DNA from: Nonomuraea jabiensis
GTDB lineage: Bacteria; Actinomycetota; Actinomycetes; Streptosporangiales; Streptosporangiaceae
DNA length: 64,000 nucleotides
Assembly: GCF_014204795.1 (NCBI RefSeq)
Contig: NZ_JACHMB010000001.1
Span: 7,452,501 to 7,516,500, forward strand
Reading direction: 5' to 3'
Of this stretch, positions 43,000 through 51,716 are shown in pieces; positions within the stretch are counted from its first letter, which is position 1; each line of letters begins with the position of its first letter. The notes under the pieces were generated by a model. That model saw nothing but the letters and a program-made list of their open reading frames with translations. It had not been told where the DNA came from and did no database searches. Position numbers and translations under genes: made by a program.

Positions 43000-43902
43000 A
43001 TGACCGTCGCCGTCCATGTCGGACCCGAACCGGTGCCCGTGCTCATCGAGGCGGTGCGCCGGGCGGGCGGCCGGGTCGTGCCGCTGGAGGAGGCCGAGGC
43101 GATCGTCTTCTTCGGCGGCGGCCCCGACGAGCTGCGGCCGATGCTCCACGAGGGCATCCGCTGGGTGCAGCTGCCGAGCGCGGGCATCGAGCGGTTCGCC
43201 GACGCCGGGCTGATCTCCGAGCACCCGCTCTTCACCGCCGCCACCGGCTCCTACGGCCTGCCGGTGGCCGAGCACGCGGTGGCCCTGATGCTGGCGGCCG
43301 CGCGCCGGCTGTACCGGTCCGCCCGGGTCGAGACGTGGGAGCCGAAGACGTCCAGGGAGTTCGCGGGCTCGACGGTCGCGATCGTCGGTTACGGGGGCAT
43401 CGGACGGGTGCTGATGCGGATGCTGGAGCCGTTCGGCTGCCGGGTCCTGGCGGTCACCGACAGCGGCGAGGCGCCCGGCGCGGACCTCGTGCTGCCGCGC
43501 GCCCGCTACCGCGAGGTGCTGCCGGAGGCCGACTACGTGGTCGTCCTGGCGCCGGCCACGCCGGAGACGAGGGGGATGTTCGGCAAGCGGGAGTTCGAGC
43601 TCATGCGCGAGGACGCCTGGCTGGTGAACGTCGCCCGGGGCAGCCTCGTCGTGACCGACGAGCTGGTGGACGCGCTGCGCGCGGGCCGCATCGGGGGCGC
43701 GGCGCTGGACGTCACGGACCCGGAGCCGCTGCCCGACGGGCATCCGCTGTGGGGCCTGGACAACGTGCTCATCACGCCGCACTCGGCCAACCCGCCCTCC
43801 TCCTACTGGCGCGGCCTGACCGAACGCGTCACCTCCAACGTGCGGCGCTTCGGCGACGGCACCCCGCTGGAGGGCGTGGTCTCCCCCTCCGAGGGTTTCT
43901 GA
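43000..43902 (+). CDS. D-2-hydroxyacid dehydrogenase (NAD-dependent)
   Basis: 300 residues, ATG after AGAAGGAGG. The N-terminal substrate domain contains SAGIERF. The NAD domain has GYGGIGRVL, and catalytic Arg (VNVARGSLV), Glu (DVTDPEPLP) and His (TPHSANPP) are all present. It oxidises or reduces a 2-hydroxy/2-oxo acid such as glyoxylate, hydroxypyruvate or 3-phosphoglycerate; the shorter length (300) fits glyoxylate/hydroxypyruvate reductase-like enzymes better than SerA. Monocistronic, convergent with the kinase gene. Confidence 0.92.
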   Translation: MTVAVHVGPEPVPVLIEAVRRAGGRVVPLEEAEAIVFFGGGPDELRPMLHEGIRWVQLPSAGIERFADAGLISEHPLFTAATGSYGLPVAEHAVALMLAAARRLYRSARVETWEPKTSREFAGSTVAIVGYGGIGRVLMRMLEPFGCRVLAVTDSGEAPGADLVLPRARYREVLPEADYVVVLAPATPETRGMFGKREFELMREDAWLVNVARGSLVVTDELVDALRAGRIGGAALDVTDPEPLPDGHPLWGLDNVLITPHSANPPSSYWRGLTERVTSNVRRFGDGTPLEGVVSPSEGF

Positions 43903-43920
43903 GATACCGCGAAAGACGGC

Positions 43921-45873
43921 TCAGCCGAGGTTGAGCCGGGCCCCGTTGCTCAGCCCCGAGTCGTGCACCTCGAGCGCGGCCGGGGCGAGCTCCTTCGGCA
44001 GCTCGAACACCAGCGCCCCGGCGAACGACTGGCCCGCCTCGATGCGGATCGGCGTGATCTCCTTGCCGTCCTTGTCGAGCAGCTTGGTGCCGCCGTGTAA
44101 CTCCTTGTCCTCGTCGACCAGCTTCTGCTGGCCCGGGTAGAGCACCCTGGCCTCCTGGCCGACGTTGCTGACCCGTACCCCGATCTGGCACGTGCGGGTT
44201 TGCGCGGACTTCGCGGGCTTGGGGCACTTCGTGCTGGTGACGGCGAAGCGCAGCTTGCCGTCCTGCACCGGCCCGTCCTCGCCGGTCGTCGAGGGCCGCA
44301 GCACCCATACCAGCACCCCGATCAGCACCACCACCAGCGCGAACACGATGATCAAGGCGGTCATGCAGCCCGCGAACACGCCCCGCTTGCGCTTGGCGGG
44401 CGGGTAGCCCGGCAAGGGCCCCTGGCCGGTGGTGGAGTGGTGGGGGATCGGCCCCTGCCCGGTCTGGTGGTGGGGGACCGGCCCGGTGAGATCCGGGTGC
44501 GGCCCGCGCGGCCCCTGAGGCCCCAGCCCGGTCCCCGGCACGGGGCCGGTCCGCTCGGGGTGGGGAGCCGGCGGCTGCTGCGGCACCCGACCGGCGCCGG
44601 GCGTGGGCCCGGTCCGCTCGGCGGGCGGCGGCATCTGACCCGGCTTGGGCCCGGTCCGCTCGGCGGGCGGCGGCTGCATCATGCCGGGCTTGGGCCCCGT
44701 ACGTTCGGCGGGCGGCACGTGGCTCGCCGCCCCCGGCGTGGGGCCGGTGCGTTCGGCGGGCGGCGGAGGCTGAGGGCCGCGGGGTTCAGCAGGTGGAGGC
44801 TGAGGGCCGCGGGGCTCGGCGTGCGGGGCACGGCTCTCGGGGCGGCGGGGCGGGCGACCCGGGCCGGGCATCTGGCCCGTACGGTCGGGCGGCATCGGGC
44901 GCGGCGGCCGCGGCATCATCGGGAAGTCCGACGGGTTCCACGAGTTGGTCAGGTGCTTGGTGGCGGCGAGCTGCGCCGCCGGCTCGTCGGCCGCCCCCAC
45001 CAGCTCCAGCAGCAGCTGCCTGGCCGCAGGCCGGCGCGCCGGGTCGGGGTGGATGGCCGCGGCCACCAGCCGGTCGAGGGGCGCGGGCAGCCCCCGCAGG
45101 TCGGGCGGCGCGCTGCGGGCCCGGGCCGCCATCACGTACGCGTCACCCTCGCCGAACGGATGCCCGCCCAGCCCCGCGTAGGCGATCAGCGACCCCCAGG
45201 CGAACACGTCGCCCGCCGGGCTGGTGCGCCCCTCGAAGACCTGCTCGGGAGCGATCCATCCGGGGGTGCCCATCACCATGCCGGCGTTCGTGTGCCGGGA
45301 GCTGACGTGCGTCGAGCGCGCCAGCCCGAAGTCGATCACCCGGGGCCCGGCCAGCGTCAGCATCACGTTGGCCGGCTTGAGGTCGCGGTGCACCAGCCCG
45401 GCCGCGTGGATCGCGGTCAGCGCCGCGGCCACGCCGACGGCCGCGGAGTGCAGCACCGACGGCGACAGCGCGCCGTGCTCGATCAGGTGGTCCTCGAGCG
45501 AGATGCCGTCGATGTACTCGGTGACGAGGTAGAGGCGGCCGCGGTCCTCGCCGTGGTCGAGCACGCGCGCCGTGCAGAACGAGGCCACCTTGCGCGCGTT
45601 GGACACCTCTTCGTGGAAGCGCGCCCGGTAGACCGGGTCGGCCGTGTAGTCGCGCCGGATCGCCTTGAGAGCCACCCGCTGCCCGTCGGCCGCCTTGGCG
45701 AGGTAGACCACGCCCATGCCACCGGAGCCGAGACGGCTGACCAGCTCATAGGGGCCGATCGCCGGCGGATCTTCCGGCTCCAGCGGAGTGCCTGCGGAGC
45801 GCCCCAACGTCGCCGTCCTCTCGCCGTCGTCATCCCGTCTCAACCCGAACCGTTCCTCCGCCCGGCACGTCAT
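43921..45873 (-). CDS. Membrane-anchored Ser/Thr protein kinase with repeat linker
   Basis: 650 residues. PknB-like kinase domain (about 42-300): GSGGMGVVYLA loop, Lys in VALKAIRR, catalytic HRDLKPANVM, DFG (VIDFGLAR) and APE (GWIAPEQ). A Pro-rich cytoplasmic linker (about 320-495) holds five to seven tandem copies of the unit P-P-A-E-R-T-G-P-K/T-P-G. One membrane helix (about 500-524) is followed by an extracellular domain of about 125 residues with two Cys and a DUF4352-like beta pattern (VRVSNVGQEARVLYPG), in place of PASTA repeats. A TTA codon occurs at 44098-44100. Signal and targets unknown. Confidence 0.93.
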   Translation of the reverse strand: MTCRAEERFGLRRDDDGERTATLGRSAGTPLEPEDPPAIGPYELVSRLGSGGMGVVYLAKAADGQRVALKAIRRDYTADPVYRARFHEEVSNARKVASFCTARVLDHGEDRGRLYLVTEYIDGISLEDHLIEHGALSPSVLHSAAVGVAAALTAIHAAGLVHRDLKPANVMLTLAGPRVIDFGLARSTHVSSRHTNAGMVMGTPGWIAPEQVFEGRTSPAGDVFAWGSLIAYAGLGGHPFGEGDAYVMAARARSAPPDLRGLPAPLDRLVAAAIHPDPARRPAARQLLLELVGAADEPAAQLAATKHLTNSWNPSDFPMMPRPPRPMPPDRTGQMPGPGRPPRRPESRAPHAEPRGPQPPPAEPRGPQPPPPAERTGPTPGAASHVPPAERTGPKPGMMQPPPAERTGPKPGQMPPPAERTGPTPGAGRVPQQPPAPHPERTGPVPGTGLGPQGPRGPHPDLTGPVPHHQTGQGPIPHHSTTGQGPLPGYPPAKRKRGVFAGCMTALIIVFALVVVLIGVLVWVLRPSTTGEDGPVQDGKLRFAVTSTKCPKPAKSAQTRTCQIGVRVSNVGQEARVLYPGQQKLVDEDKELHGGTKLLDKDGKEITPIRIEAGQSFAGALVFELPKELAPAALEVHDSGLSNGARLNLG

Positions 45874-45918
45874 TTTGTACCCAAGACTCTAACGGAGGAA
45901 GTGCATGCCCGGTGGCGA

Positions 45919-47085
45919 CTAGTTCTGAGCCGGTGAGGGCGCGCCGTGGATGCGCGAGGGGCGCATCGTCACCCGCAGGCGCGAGAGGTTGAGGGTGTGG
46001 GGGAGGGGGCGGTGCGGGGACAGCAGCCGCCCGACCGGCTTGGGGCGCGCGGCGCGGACGATACCGGCCAGGAAGGCGGTCCCGACCGCGAGCGAGAGGT
46101 GCACGCCGTCGCAGCCCGGCCCCTTGAACGACTGCGCCCACCACTCGTTCGCCGCGGTGCCGTCCAGCCAGATCTCGGGGGCGAAGGTGTTCGCGTACGG
46201 CAGGCGCGGGCTGCGCTGGTGCGCGGCGATCGGCACGAGCACGGTGGTGCCGGCGGGCAGGGTGGTGCCGTACCAGTCGGTCCTGGTGGCGGTGACCCGC
46301 GACAGCGCCGGCACCGGCGGCCACAGGCGCAGCCCTTCGCGCAGGCAGGCCCGCAGGTAGTCGGCGTCGCGGCGGGCCGACTTGCGCTGGGCCGGGTGGG
46401 CGGCCAGCAGCGCCAGCGTCTGCATCAGGCCCGCCGACATCACGCCGAGGCCCATCAGCCAGAACGCCGCCTGCATGAGCCCGCGCGAGCGCGCCACCCC
46501 CGGCGTCTCCGCGATCAGGCCGGCCAGGCTGCCGGGCTCGGCGCGGTGCAGGTGGTCGAGGATGCGGGCGTCGTACCGGCCCGAGAGCAGGTCCTGGCGC
46601 CGCCTGGCGCGCCACCTGCCGGCCCGGGTGAGGCCCGCCAGCAGGCGGGTGAGCTCCACGTCGTCGGCCGCGCCCTCGCCGTAGACGCAGCGCCTGGCCA
46701 CGCGCTGCCACCGGGCGTTGAGCCGGTCGTGGTCCACCACGCCGGAGGTGAGCTCCCCGGCCTCCTCCCGTGCGATGTCGATGAACGCCGGGCGCAGCAC
46801 GTCCGTCGGCAGGCCGAAGGGGCGCTGCTCGACGCCCCGCGCGTATTCGCCCTCCTCCGACAGCACGCGCAGGGCGTCGCGCTTGGAGATGATCAGCAGC
46901 GCGGGGCCGCGCAGGCCGCGCACCAGGACGGGGCGGCCGCCGTACCTGGACTCGAGCTCGGCCAGCAGCGCGCGGGAGCGCAGCGGGTCGCGCCCGGGCA
47001 TCAGATGCGGCACGCCTGGCGGGACGATCGTGGCGGCCAGGCGCAGGCTCTCCAGCACGGTGGCCCGGGGGAGGCCCCTAGGCAC
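45919..47085 (-). CDS. Cytochrome P450 with atypical heme and I-helix motifs
   Basis: 388 residues from GTG 47085, with GGAAGG upstream. The ExxR pair (CLREGLRLW, E250/R253) and the PERF-like segment (FAPEIWLDG) are visible. The heme loop is compressed: SFKGPGCDGVH places Cys325 only five residues after the Phe instead of seven. The I-helix (WLMGLGVMSAGLMQ) lacks the acid-Thr pair used for O2 activation, as in peroxygenase-type P450s of the CYP152 kind. Peroxide-driven chemistry is therefore possible but unproven. No ferredoxin gene adjoins. It lies downstream of IclR on the same strand with a 212-base gap. Confidence 0.8.
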   Translation of the reverse strand: MPRGLPRATVLESLRLAATIVPPGVPHLMPGRDPLRSRALLAELESRYGGRPVLVRGLRGPALLIISKRDALRVLSEEGEYARGVEQRPFGLPTDVLRPAFIDIAREEAGELTSGVVDHDRLNARWQRVARRCVYGEGAADDVELTRLLAGLTRAGRWRARRRQDLLSGRYDARILDHLHRAEPGSLAGLIAETPGVARSRGLMQAAFWLMGLGVMSAGLMQTLALLAAHPAQRKSARRDADYLRACLREGLRLWPPVPALSRVTATRTDWYGTTLPAGTTVLVPIAAHQRSPRLPYANTFAPEIWLDGTAANEWWAQSFKGPGCDGVHLSLAVGTAFLAGIVRAARPKPVGRLLSPHRPLPHTLNLSRLRVTMRPSRIHGAPSPAQN

Positions 47086-47246
47086 GCGCGGCCTTCCGTG
47101 CTCCGACCGGCGCCCGCGGGTCCGTGGCCATGCGGGCCCTGACCCTCCGGACCGCGGGCGCCTCCTGGGTGGCCGGAGCAGGATGGAAGTCCATATGCCG
47201 ATGTGATCTCCCGTGGCGCCGCGTTCGCAATCAGGGGTCTCGGCCA

Positions 47247-47261
47247 CCGGAACACTTCCGG
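47247..47261. promoter_or_regulatory. Palindrome CCGGAA-CAC-TTCCGG upstream of the P450
   Basis: Exact six-base arms. CGGAACA recurs inverted as TGTTCCG at 47278-47284, and CCGGAAC occurs again at 47289-47295. The cluster lies between the IclR stop (47298) and the P450 start (47085), fitting either an operator or the terminator of iclR. Confidence 0.45.
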
Positions 47262-47297
47262 GCGCAGGCCGCGGAGATGTTCCGATGGCCGGAACGC

Positions 47298-48089
47298 CTA
47301 CGCGCCGAGGAGGGCGGCCGAGATGGCCTGGGCGGCGCCGCGTACGGAGATGCCGAGCTTGGCCAGCGGCGCCGCTCCCGCGGGGGCGGCCACGCCGAGG
47401 GACATGCAGATCCGCCCGCCCGGGCCGAACACCGGCGCGGCCACGCACGCCACGCCCTCGGTGAACTCCTCCCGCGAGTACGCCACGCCGTGCCGGCGGA
47501 CCTGGGCCAGCTCGCGTTCGAGCCCGGCCTGCGTGGTGATCGTGCGGCGCGTCATCCGCTCGAACGAGCCGCGCGCCAGCAGCTCCTGGCGCAGCCTCGG
47601 GTCGAAGGCCAGCAGCGCCTTGCCGGTCGCCGTGCAGTGGAGCGGCGCGCGGTCCATGCCGTCGGAGCGGGAGTCGACGCGGTTGTGGCCGTAGAGGCGC
47701 TCGACGTAACGGCTCTCCAGGCCGGACGGGACCGCCAGGTTGACCGTCTGCCTGGTGGTCTCGTACAGGTAGAGCAGGTACGGCAGCACGACCTTGCGGG
47801 TGCCGGGGACGCGCGCCCGGGTGATGCCGGCCATCGTCTCCAGCAGCTCGCCCGGCAGGTAGCCGTTGCCCACCCGCCTGGCCAGCTCGCGCGAGCACAG
47901 CACGCCCAGGATGCGGTGGGCGGTCGACTTGGGCAGGCCCGTGCTGCGGCACAGCTGCGAGAGGCTGACCGGGTGGGAGGCGGCGCTGAGCGCCAGCAGG
48001 ATGTCGATGCCCCGCTCCAGGCTGCCCGGCTGGGCGGCGGGGCGGTCGTCCGCCATCCTCTGCGCTTGGCGGACCAGTTCCGTCGGCAT
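47298..48089 (-). CDS. IclR-family transcriptional regulator
   Basis: 263 residues. Winged HTH (LERGIDILLALSAASHPVSLS, LCRSTGLPKSTAHRIL) followed by the IclR effector domain (RYVERLYGHNRVDSRSDGMD, LHCTATGKALLAF, GVAYSREEFTEGVACVAAPVF). ATG 48089 follows AAAGGACATCA. A 26-base perfect palindrome lies over its leader, suggesting autoregulation. It is downstream of the CO dehydrogenase genes on the same strand and may regulate them, the P450, or both. Confidence 0.94.
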   Translation of the reverse strand: MPTELVRQAQRMADDRPAAQPGSLERGIDILLALSAASHPVSLSQLCRSTGLPKSTAHRILGVLCSRELARRVGNGYLPGELLETMAGITRARVPGTRKVVLPYLLYLYETTRQTVNLAVPSGLESRYVERLYGHNRVDSRSDGMDRAPLHCTATGKALLAFDPRLRQELLARGSFERMTRRTITTQAGLERELAQVRRHGVAYSREEFTEGVACVAAPVFGPGGRICMSLGVAAPAGAAPLAKLGISVRGAAQAISAALLGA

Positions 48090-48095
48090 TGATGT

Positions 48096-48121
48096 CCTTT
48101 CGCTCTCCGGAGAGCGAAAGG
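48096..48121. promoter_or_regulatory. 26-bp perfect palindrome over the iclR ribosome binding site
   Basis: CCTTTCGCTCTCC followed by GGAGAGCGAAAGG: no mismatch and no spacer. On the minus strand its right arm contributes the AAAGG of the iclR ribosome binding site. The natural candidate is an IclR autorepression site; as RNA it would also sequester the ribosome binding site. Confidence 0.85.
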
Positions 48122-48174
48122 GGCTTCCCGGGGGCTGCGGTTGTCCTGTCCTTGGCGTACCCGGCTGCCGCCCG

Positions 48175-48906
48175 TTAACGCAGGCTGATGATCTCCGCGT
48201 ACACGGAAACCGCCACTTCACCGGGCGTTCTGGCACTTATGTCCAGACCCGCCGGAACCCGTACGCGCTCGCCTCCCTCCACGCGCGCCAGCACCGCCGT
48301 GCCACGTTTGCGGCTGGCGATCAGCCCGATGTACGGGACGCCCCTGGCCAGCGCGTCACGCAGGATCGGCTCCTCGCCGACCCCGTGCGAGGCCACCAGG
48401 ACGGCGTCGGCGTCGGCGGCGATCCCGGGGCCGGTCTCGACCTGGTACCCCATTGCCTGGCCGACGGCGGCGAAGGCCCGGGCGATGGGGCTGTCGCCGT
48501 ACACGTGGATCAGCACGGGCGGCAGCACGGCCTCCAGGAAGATCTCCAGCGTGCCGCCGGACAGGCACGGCTGGCCCACCGCGATCAGGCCCTCCTCCTC
48601 GTGCGGCTCGCCCGCCTCCGGGGTGATCCGCAGCAGCGTGGTCCGTGCCGCGCGCCGGAGTTCGAGCAGCCGCAGGCCCTGCGCCCGGACGGTGTCGGTG
48701 GCGCAGACCCCGCCGACGAACCCCTCGATCGTCCCGTCCGGCAGCACCAGCGCGCGGTCACCCGCCTTCGCGCTGGTCGGCCGCTGCGCCCGCACGACCG
48801 TGGCCAGCACGTACGGCTCCCGTCCCGACCGCAGCCGCGCGACCCGGGCGTCCAGGTCGGCGGCCGGCCGCGGCCGGGGCGTCGGCATTCCGAGAAATTC
48901 GCTCAC
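48175..48906 (-). CDS. XdhC/CoxF-like molybdenum cofactor insertion factor
   Basis: 243 residues, GTG start overlapping the coxL stop (GTGA). N-terminal XdhC domain (YVLATVVRAQRPTSAKAGDRAL, GFVGGVCATDTV, IAVGQPCLSGGTLEIF) and C-terminal Rossmann-like domain (LIHVYGDSPIARAFAA). XdhC-type proteins bind molybdenum cofactor and help its sulfuration and insertion into xanthine dehydrogenase-family enzymes; CoxF/CoxI are the counterparts in CO dehydrogenase loci. Last gene of the coxMSL transcript. The MoxR and VWA maturation genes found in many cox clusters are absent here. Confidence 0.9.
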   Translation of the reverse strand: MSEFLGMPTPRPRPAADLDARVARLRSGREPYVLATVVRAQRPTSAKAGDRALVLPDGTIEGFVGGVCATDTVRAQGLRLLELRRAARTTLLRITPEAGEPHEEEGLIAVGQPCLSGGTLEIFLEAVLPPVLIHVYGDSPIARAFAAVGQAMGYQVETGPGIAADADAVLVASHGVGEEPILRDALARGVPYIGLIASRKRGTAVLARVEGGERVRVPAGLDISARTPGEVAVSVYAEIISLR

Positions 48907-51251
48907 GGGATGGCCAGGTCCGTGCGGAACGGGTCGCCGTTGATGACGCGCCAGACGTTCGCCGGGGTGAGCGGCATGTCGGCGTGGCGCACGCCGTACG
49001 GCCTGAGCGCGTCCACCACGGCGTTGACCACGGCCGCGGGAGAGCCGACGGTGGCCGACTCGCCCACGCCCTTGGCCCCGATCGGGTGCGTCGGCGAGGG
49101 CGTCACGGTCTCGCCCAGCTCCCACGACGGGCACTCCATCGAGGTCGGCAGCAGGTAGTCCATGAACGACGCCCCCAGGTGGTTGCCGTCCTCGTCGAAC
49201 GCCATCACCTGCATGAGCGCCATCCCCACCCCGTCGGCCAGCCCGCCGTGGATCTGCCCCTCCACGATCATGGGGTTGATCCGCACGCCGCAGTCGTCCA
49301 CCGCCACGAACCTGCGCACCTTCACCTGCCCCGTCCCCGGATCGACGTCGACGACGCAGATGTAGGCACCGAACGGGTAGGTGAGGTTGGGCGGGTTGTA
49401 GACGGTGACCGCGTCCAGGTGGCCTTCGACGCCTTCGGGCAGCTCCAGGTTGGAGTGCGCGGCCAGCGCGATCTCGGCCATCGACTTGCCGGTGGACGGG
49501 TCGCCCACCACCGACCACCTGCCGTCGGCCCACTCCAGGTCGTCCGGCGCGGCCTCCAGCATGGCCGCCGCCACGATCTTGGCGCGGTCGCGCACCTTCC
49601 TGGCCACGATGGCGGTGGCCGCGCCGGAGACGGGGGTGGAGCGCGAGCCGTACGTGCCCAGCCCGAACGGCGTCTGGTCGGTGTCGCCGTGCACCACCTC
49701 CACGTCGTCGGCCGGGATGCCCAGCTCCTGCCCGACGATCTGGGCGAACGTGGTCTCGTGCCCCTGGCCCTGCGACTGGCAGGAGACCCGCAGCACGGCC
49801 TTGCCCGTCGGGTGGACGCGCAGCTCGGCGCCGTCGGCCATGCCCAGGCCGAGGATGTCCATGTGCTTGCGCGGGCCCGCCCCGACGGCCTCGGTGAAGA
49901 AGCTGACGCCGATGCCCATCAGCTCGCCCCTGGCCCGCTTGTCGGCCTGCTCGGCGCGGAGCTTGTCGTAGCCGGCCATGTCCATGGCCAGGCGCAGCGC
50001 CCTGGGGTAGTCGCCGGAGTCGTACTCCCAGCCGGTGGGGGAGTGGTAGGGGAACTGCTCGGGCCTGAGCAGGTTGCGCATCCGCAGGTCGGCCGGGTCG
50101 AGGTCCAGCTCGGCGGCCAGTACGTCGATCATGCGCTCGACCAGGTAGACGGCCTCGGTGACGCGGAAGGAGCAGGCGTAGGCGACGCCGCCGGGGGCCT
50201 TGTTCGTGTAGACGCCGGTGACCTCGCAGTGGGCGGCCTCGATGTCGTACGAGCCGGAGAAGACGTGGAAGAAGCCGGCCGGGAACTTGGTCGGCTGGGC
50301 CGTGCCGTTGAACGCGCCGTGGTCGGCCAGCACCTTGACCCTGATCGCCTGGATCCTGCCGTCACGCGTCGCCGCCACTTCGCCGCGCATGTGGTAGTCG
50401 CGGGCGAAGGCGGTGCTCATGAGGTTCTCGGAGCGGTCCTCCATCCATTTGACCGGCTTGCCGGTGACGATCGAGCCGACGATCGCGCACACATAGCCGG
50501 GATATATCCCGACTTTTCCGCCGAAACCGCCGCCGATGTCAGGGGAGATCACCCGGATCTTGTGCTCGGGCAGCCCGGCCACCATCGCGTACAGCGTTCT
50601 GTGGGCGTGCGGCGCCTGCGTCGGGCACCAGACGGTCAGCTTGCCGGTGACCCGGTCGAAGTCCGCGAGCGCGCCGCACGTCTCCAGCGGCGCCGGGTGG
50701 ACGCGCGGGTAGAGCAGGTCCTGGGCGACCGTCACCTCCGCCTGCTCGAACAGGGCGTCGGTGCGGGCGCGGTCGCCGGCCTCCCAGTCGAAGATGTGGT
50801 TTCCGGTACGCCCTTCGAGATCGTCCCGGATGACCGGGGCGTCCGGGTCGAGGGCCTTCCTGGCGTCGATGACCGCGTCGAGGGGGTCGTACTCGACGTC
50901 GATGAGCTCCAGCGCGTCGCGGGCCGAGTAGGCGTCCTCGGCCACCACGAACGCGACCTCCTGGCCCTGGAAGCGCACCTTGTCCGTGGCCAGCACCGCC
51001 TGGGTGTCCTGCGAGAGCGTCGGCATCCAGGCGAGGCCGAGCCCGGCCAGGGTCTGCCCGGTGATGACGGCCTTGACCTTCGGGTGGGCCTCGGCGGCGC
51101 TCGTGTCGATGGAGACGATCCTGGCGTGGGCGTGCGGGCTGCGCAGCACGGCGCCGTACAGCATGCCGGGCAGCCGTACGTCGTCGGTGTAGGTGCCGCG
51201 GCCCCTGATGAAGCGGGCGTCCTCCTTGCGGTGCATGCGTCCGTAGCTCAT
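48903..51251 (-). CDS. coxL: Form I carbon monoxide dehydrogenase, large subunit
   Basis: 782 residues. Molybdopterin-binding catalytic subunit of the xanthine oxidase family. It carries the form I active-site loop AYACSFR (357-363, with Cys360 that coordinates Cu in the Mo-Cu centre), not the AYRGAGR of form II enzymes. Other cofactor contacts: IGGGFGGK (239-246), SQGQGHETTFAQ and KGVGESATVGSP with the catalytic Glu. Oxidises CO to CO2, passing electrons to CoxS and CoxM. Start overlaps coxS (ATGA). Typical length for form I. The Cys loop is strong evidence that CO is the true substrate. Confidence 0.94.
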   Translation of the reverse strand: MSYGRMHRKEDARFIRGRGTYTDDVRLPGMLYGAVLRSPHAHARIVSIDTSAAEAHPKVKAVITGQTLAGLGLAWMPTLSQDTQAVLATDKVRFQGQEVAFVVAEDAYSARDALELIDVEYDPLDAVIDARKALDPDAPVIRDDLEGRTGNHIFDWEAGDRARTDALFEQAEVTVAQDLLYPRVHPAPLETCGALADFDRVTGKLTVWCPTQAPHAHRTLYAMVAGLPEHKIRVISPDIGGGFGGKVGIYPGYVCAIVGSIVTGKPVKWMEDRSENLMSTAFARDYHMRGEVAATRDGRIQAIRVKVLADHGAFNGTAQPTKFPAGFFHVFSGSYDIEAAHCEVTGVYTNKAPGGVAYACSFRVTEAVYLVERMIDVLAAELDLDPADLRMRNLLRPEQFPYHSPTGWEYDSGDYPRALRLAMDMAGYDKLRAEQADKRARGELMGIGVSFFTEAVGAGPRKHMDILGLGMADGAELRVHPTGKAVLRVSCQSQGQGHETTFAQIVGQELGIPADDVEVVHGDTDQTPFGLGTYGSRSTPVSGAATAIVARKVRDRAKIVAAAMLEAAPDDLEWADGRWSVVGDPSTGKSMAEIALAAHSNLELPEGVEGHLDAVTVYNPPNLTYPFGAYICVVDVDPGTGQVKVRRFVAVDDCGVRINPMIVEGQIHGGLADGVGMALMQVMAFDEDGNHLGASFMDYLLPTSMECPSWELGETVTPSPTHPIGAKGVGESATVGSPAAVVNAVVDALRPYGVRHADMPLTPANVWRVINGDPFRTDLAIP

Positions 51252-51715
51252 GATTTCGCCTCCTCTTGGGCAGCCCACCGGATCGATCGGACGATGTTCT
51301 CGTAGCCGGTGCAGCGGCACAGCTGCCCGGAGATCGCCTCGCGGATCTGGCCCTCGTCGGGGTCGGGCACGCGGTCGAGCAGGGCGCGTGCGGTGAGCAG
51401 CATGCCGGGCGTGCAGAACCCGCACTGCAGCCCGTGGCACTCCACGAATCCCTTCTGCACCGCGTCCAGCTCCCCGTCCCGTTCCAGCCCCTCCACGGTG
51501 GTGACCTCGTGGCCGTCGGCCATCACCGCCAGCACCGTGCAGGACTTGACCGGCACGCCGTCGAGCCGCACCGTGCAGACGCCGCAGTTGGAGGTGTCGC
51601 AGCCCCAGTGGGTGCCGGTCAGGCCCAGCTCGTCACGCAGGAAGTGCACGAGGAGCAGCCTGGGCTCGACCTCCCTGGTGTACGGCCGGCCGTTCACCGA
51701 GACCGTGATGCGCAT
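51248..51715 (-). CDS. coxS: Carbon monoxide dehydrogenase, small [2Fe-2S] subunit
   Basis: 155 residues. The N-terminal ferredoxin-type cluster is ligated by the Cys set in GTHWGCDTSNCGVC plus a Cys in VKSCTVLA; the C-terminal four-helix domain carries the second cluster (LQCGFCTPGM and QLCRCTGYENIV). It relays electrons from the Mo-Cu site to FAD. ATG 51715 is one base after the coxM stop; its own stop overlaps coxL. Confidence 0.95.
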   Translation of the reverse strand: MRITVSVNGRPYTREVEPRLLLVHFLRDELGLTGTHWGCDTSNCGVCTVRLDGVPVKSCTVLAVMADGHEVTTVEGLERDGELDAVQKGFVECHGLQCGFCTPGMLLTARALLDRVPDPDEGQIREAISGQLCRCTGYENIVRSIRWAAQEEAKS

Positions 51716-51716
51716 G

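Noticed and set aside
44470..44880. Repeat array considered as CRISPR or minisatellite
   Set aside because: The repeats are in frame inside the kinase gene, 27-45 bases long, variable, and encode a Pro-rich linker; no spacers.
47001..47255. Upstream extension of the P450 gene
   Set aside because: The added residues are Gly/Pro/His-rich shadow sequence, and the GTG at 47085 has a good ribosome binding site and gives normal P450 length.
48645..51305. 886-codon plus-strand frame over the cox genes
   Set aside because: Antisense to coxL, whose active-site motifs are intact; composition is shadow-like.
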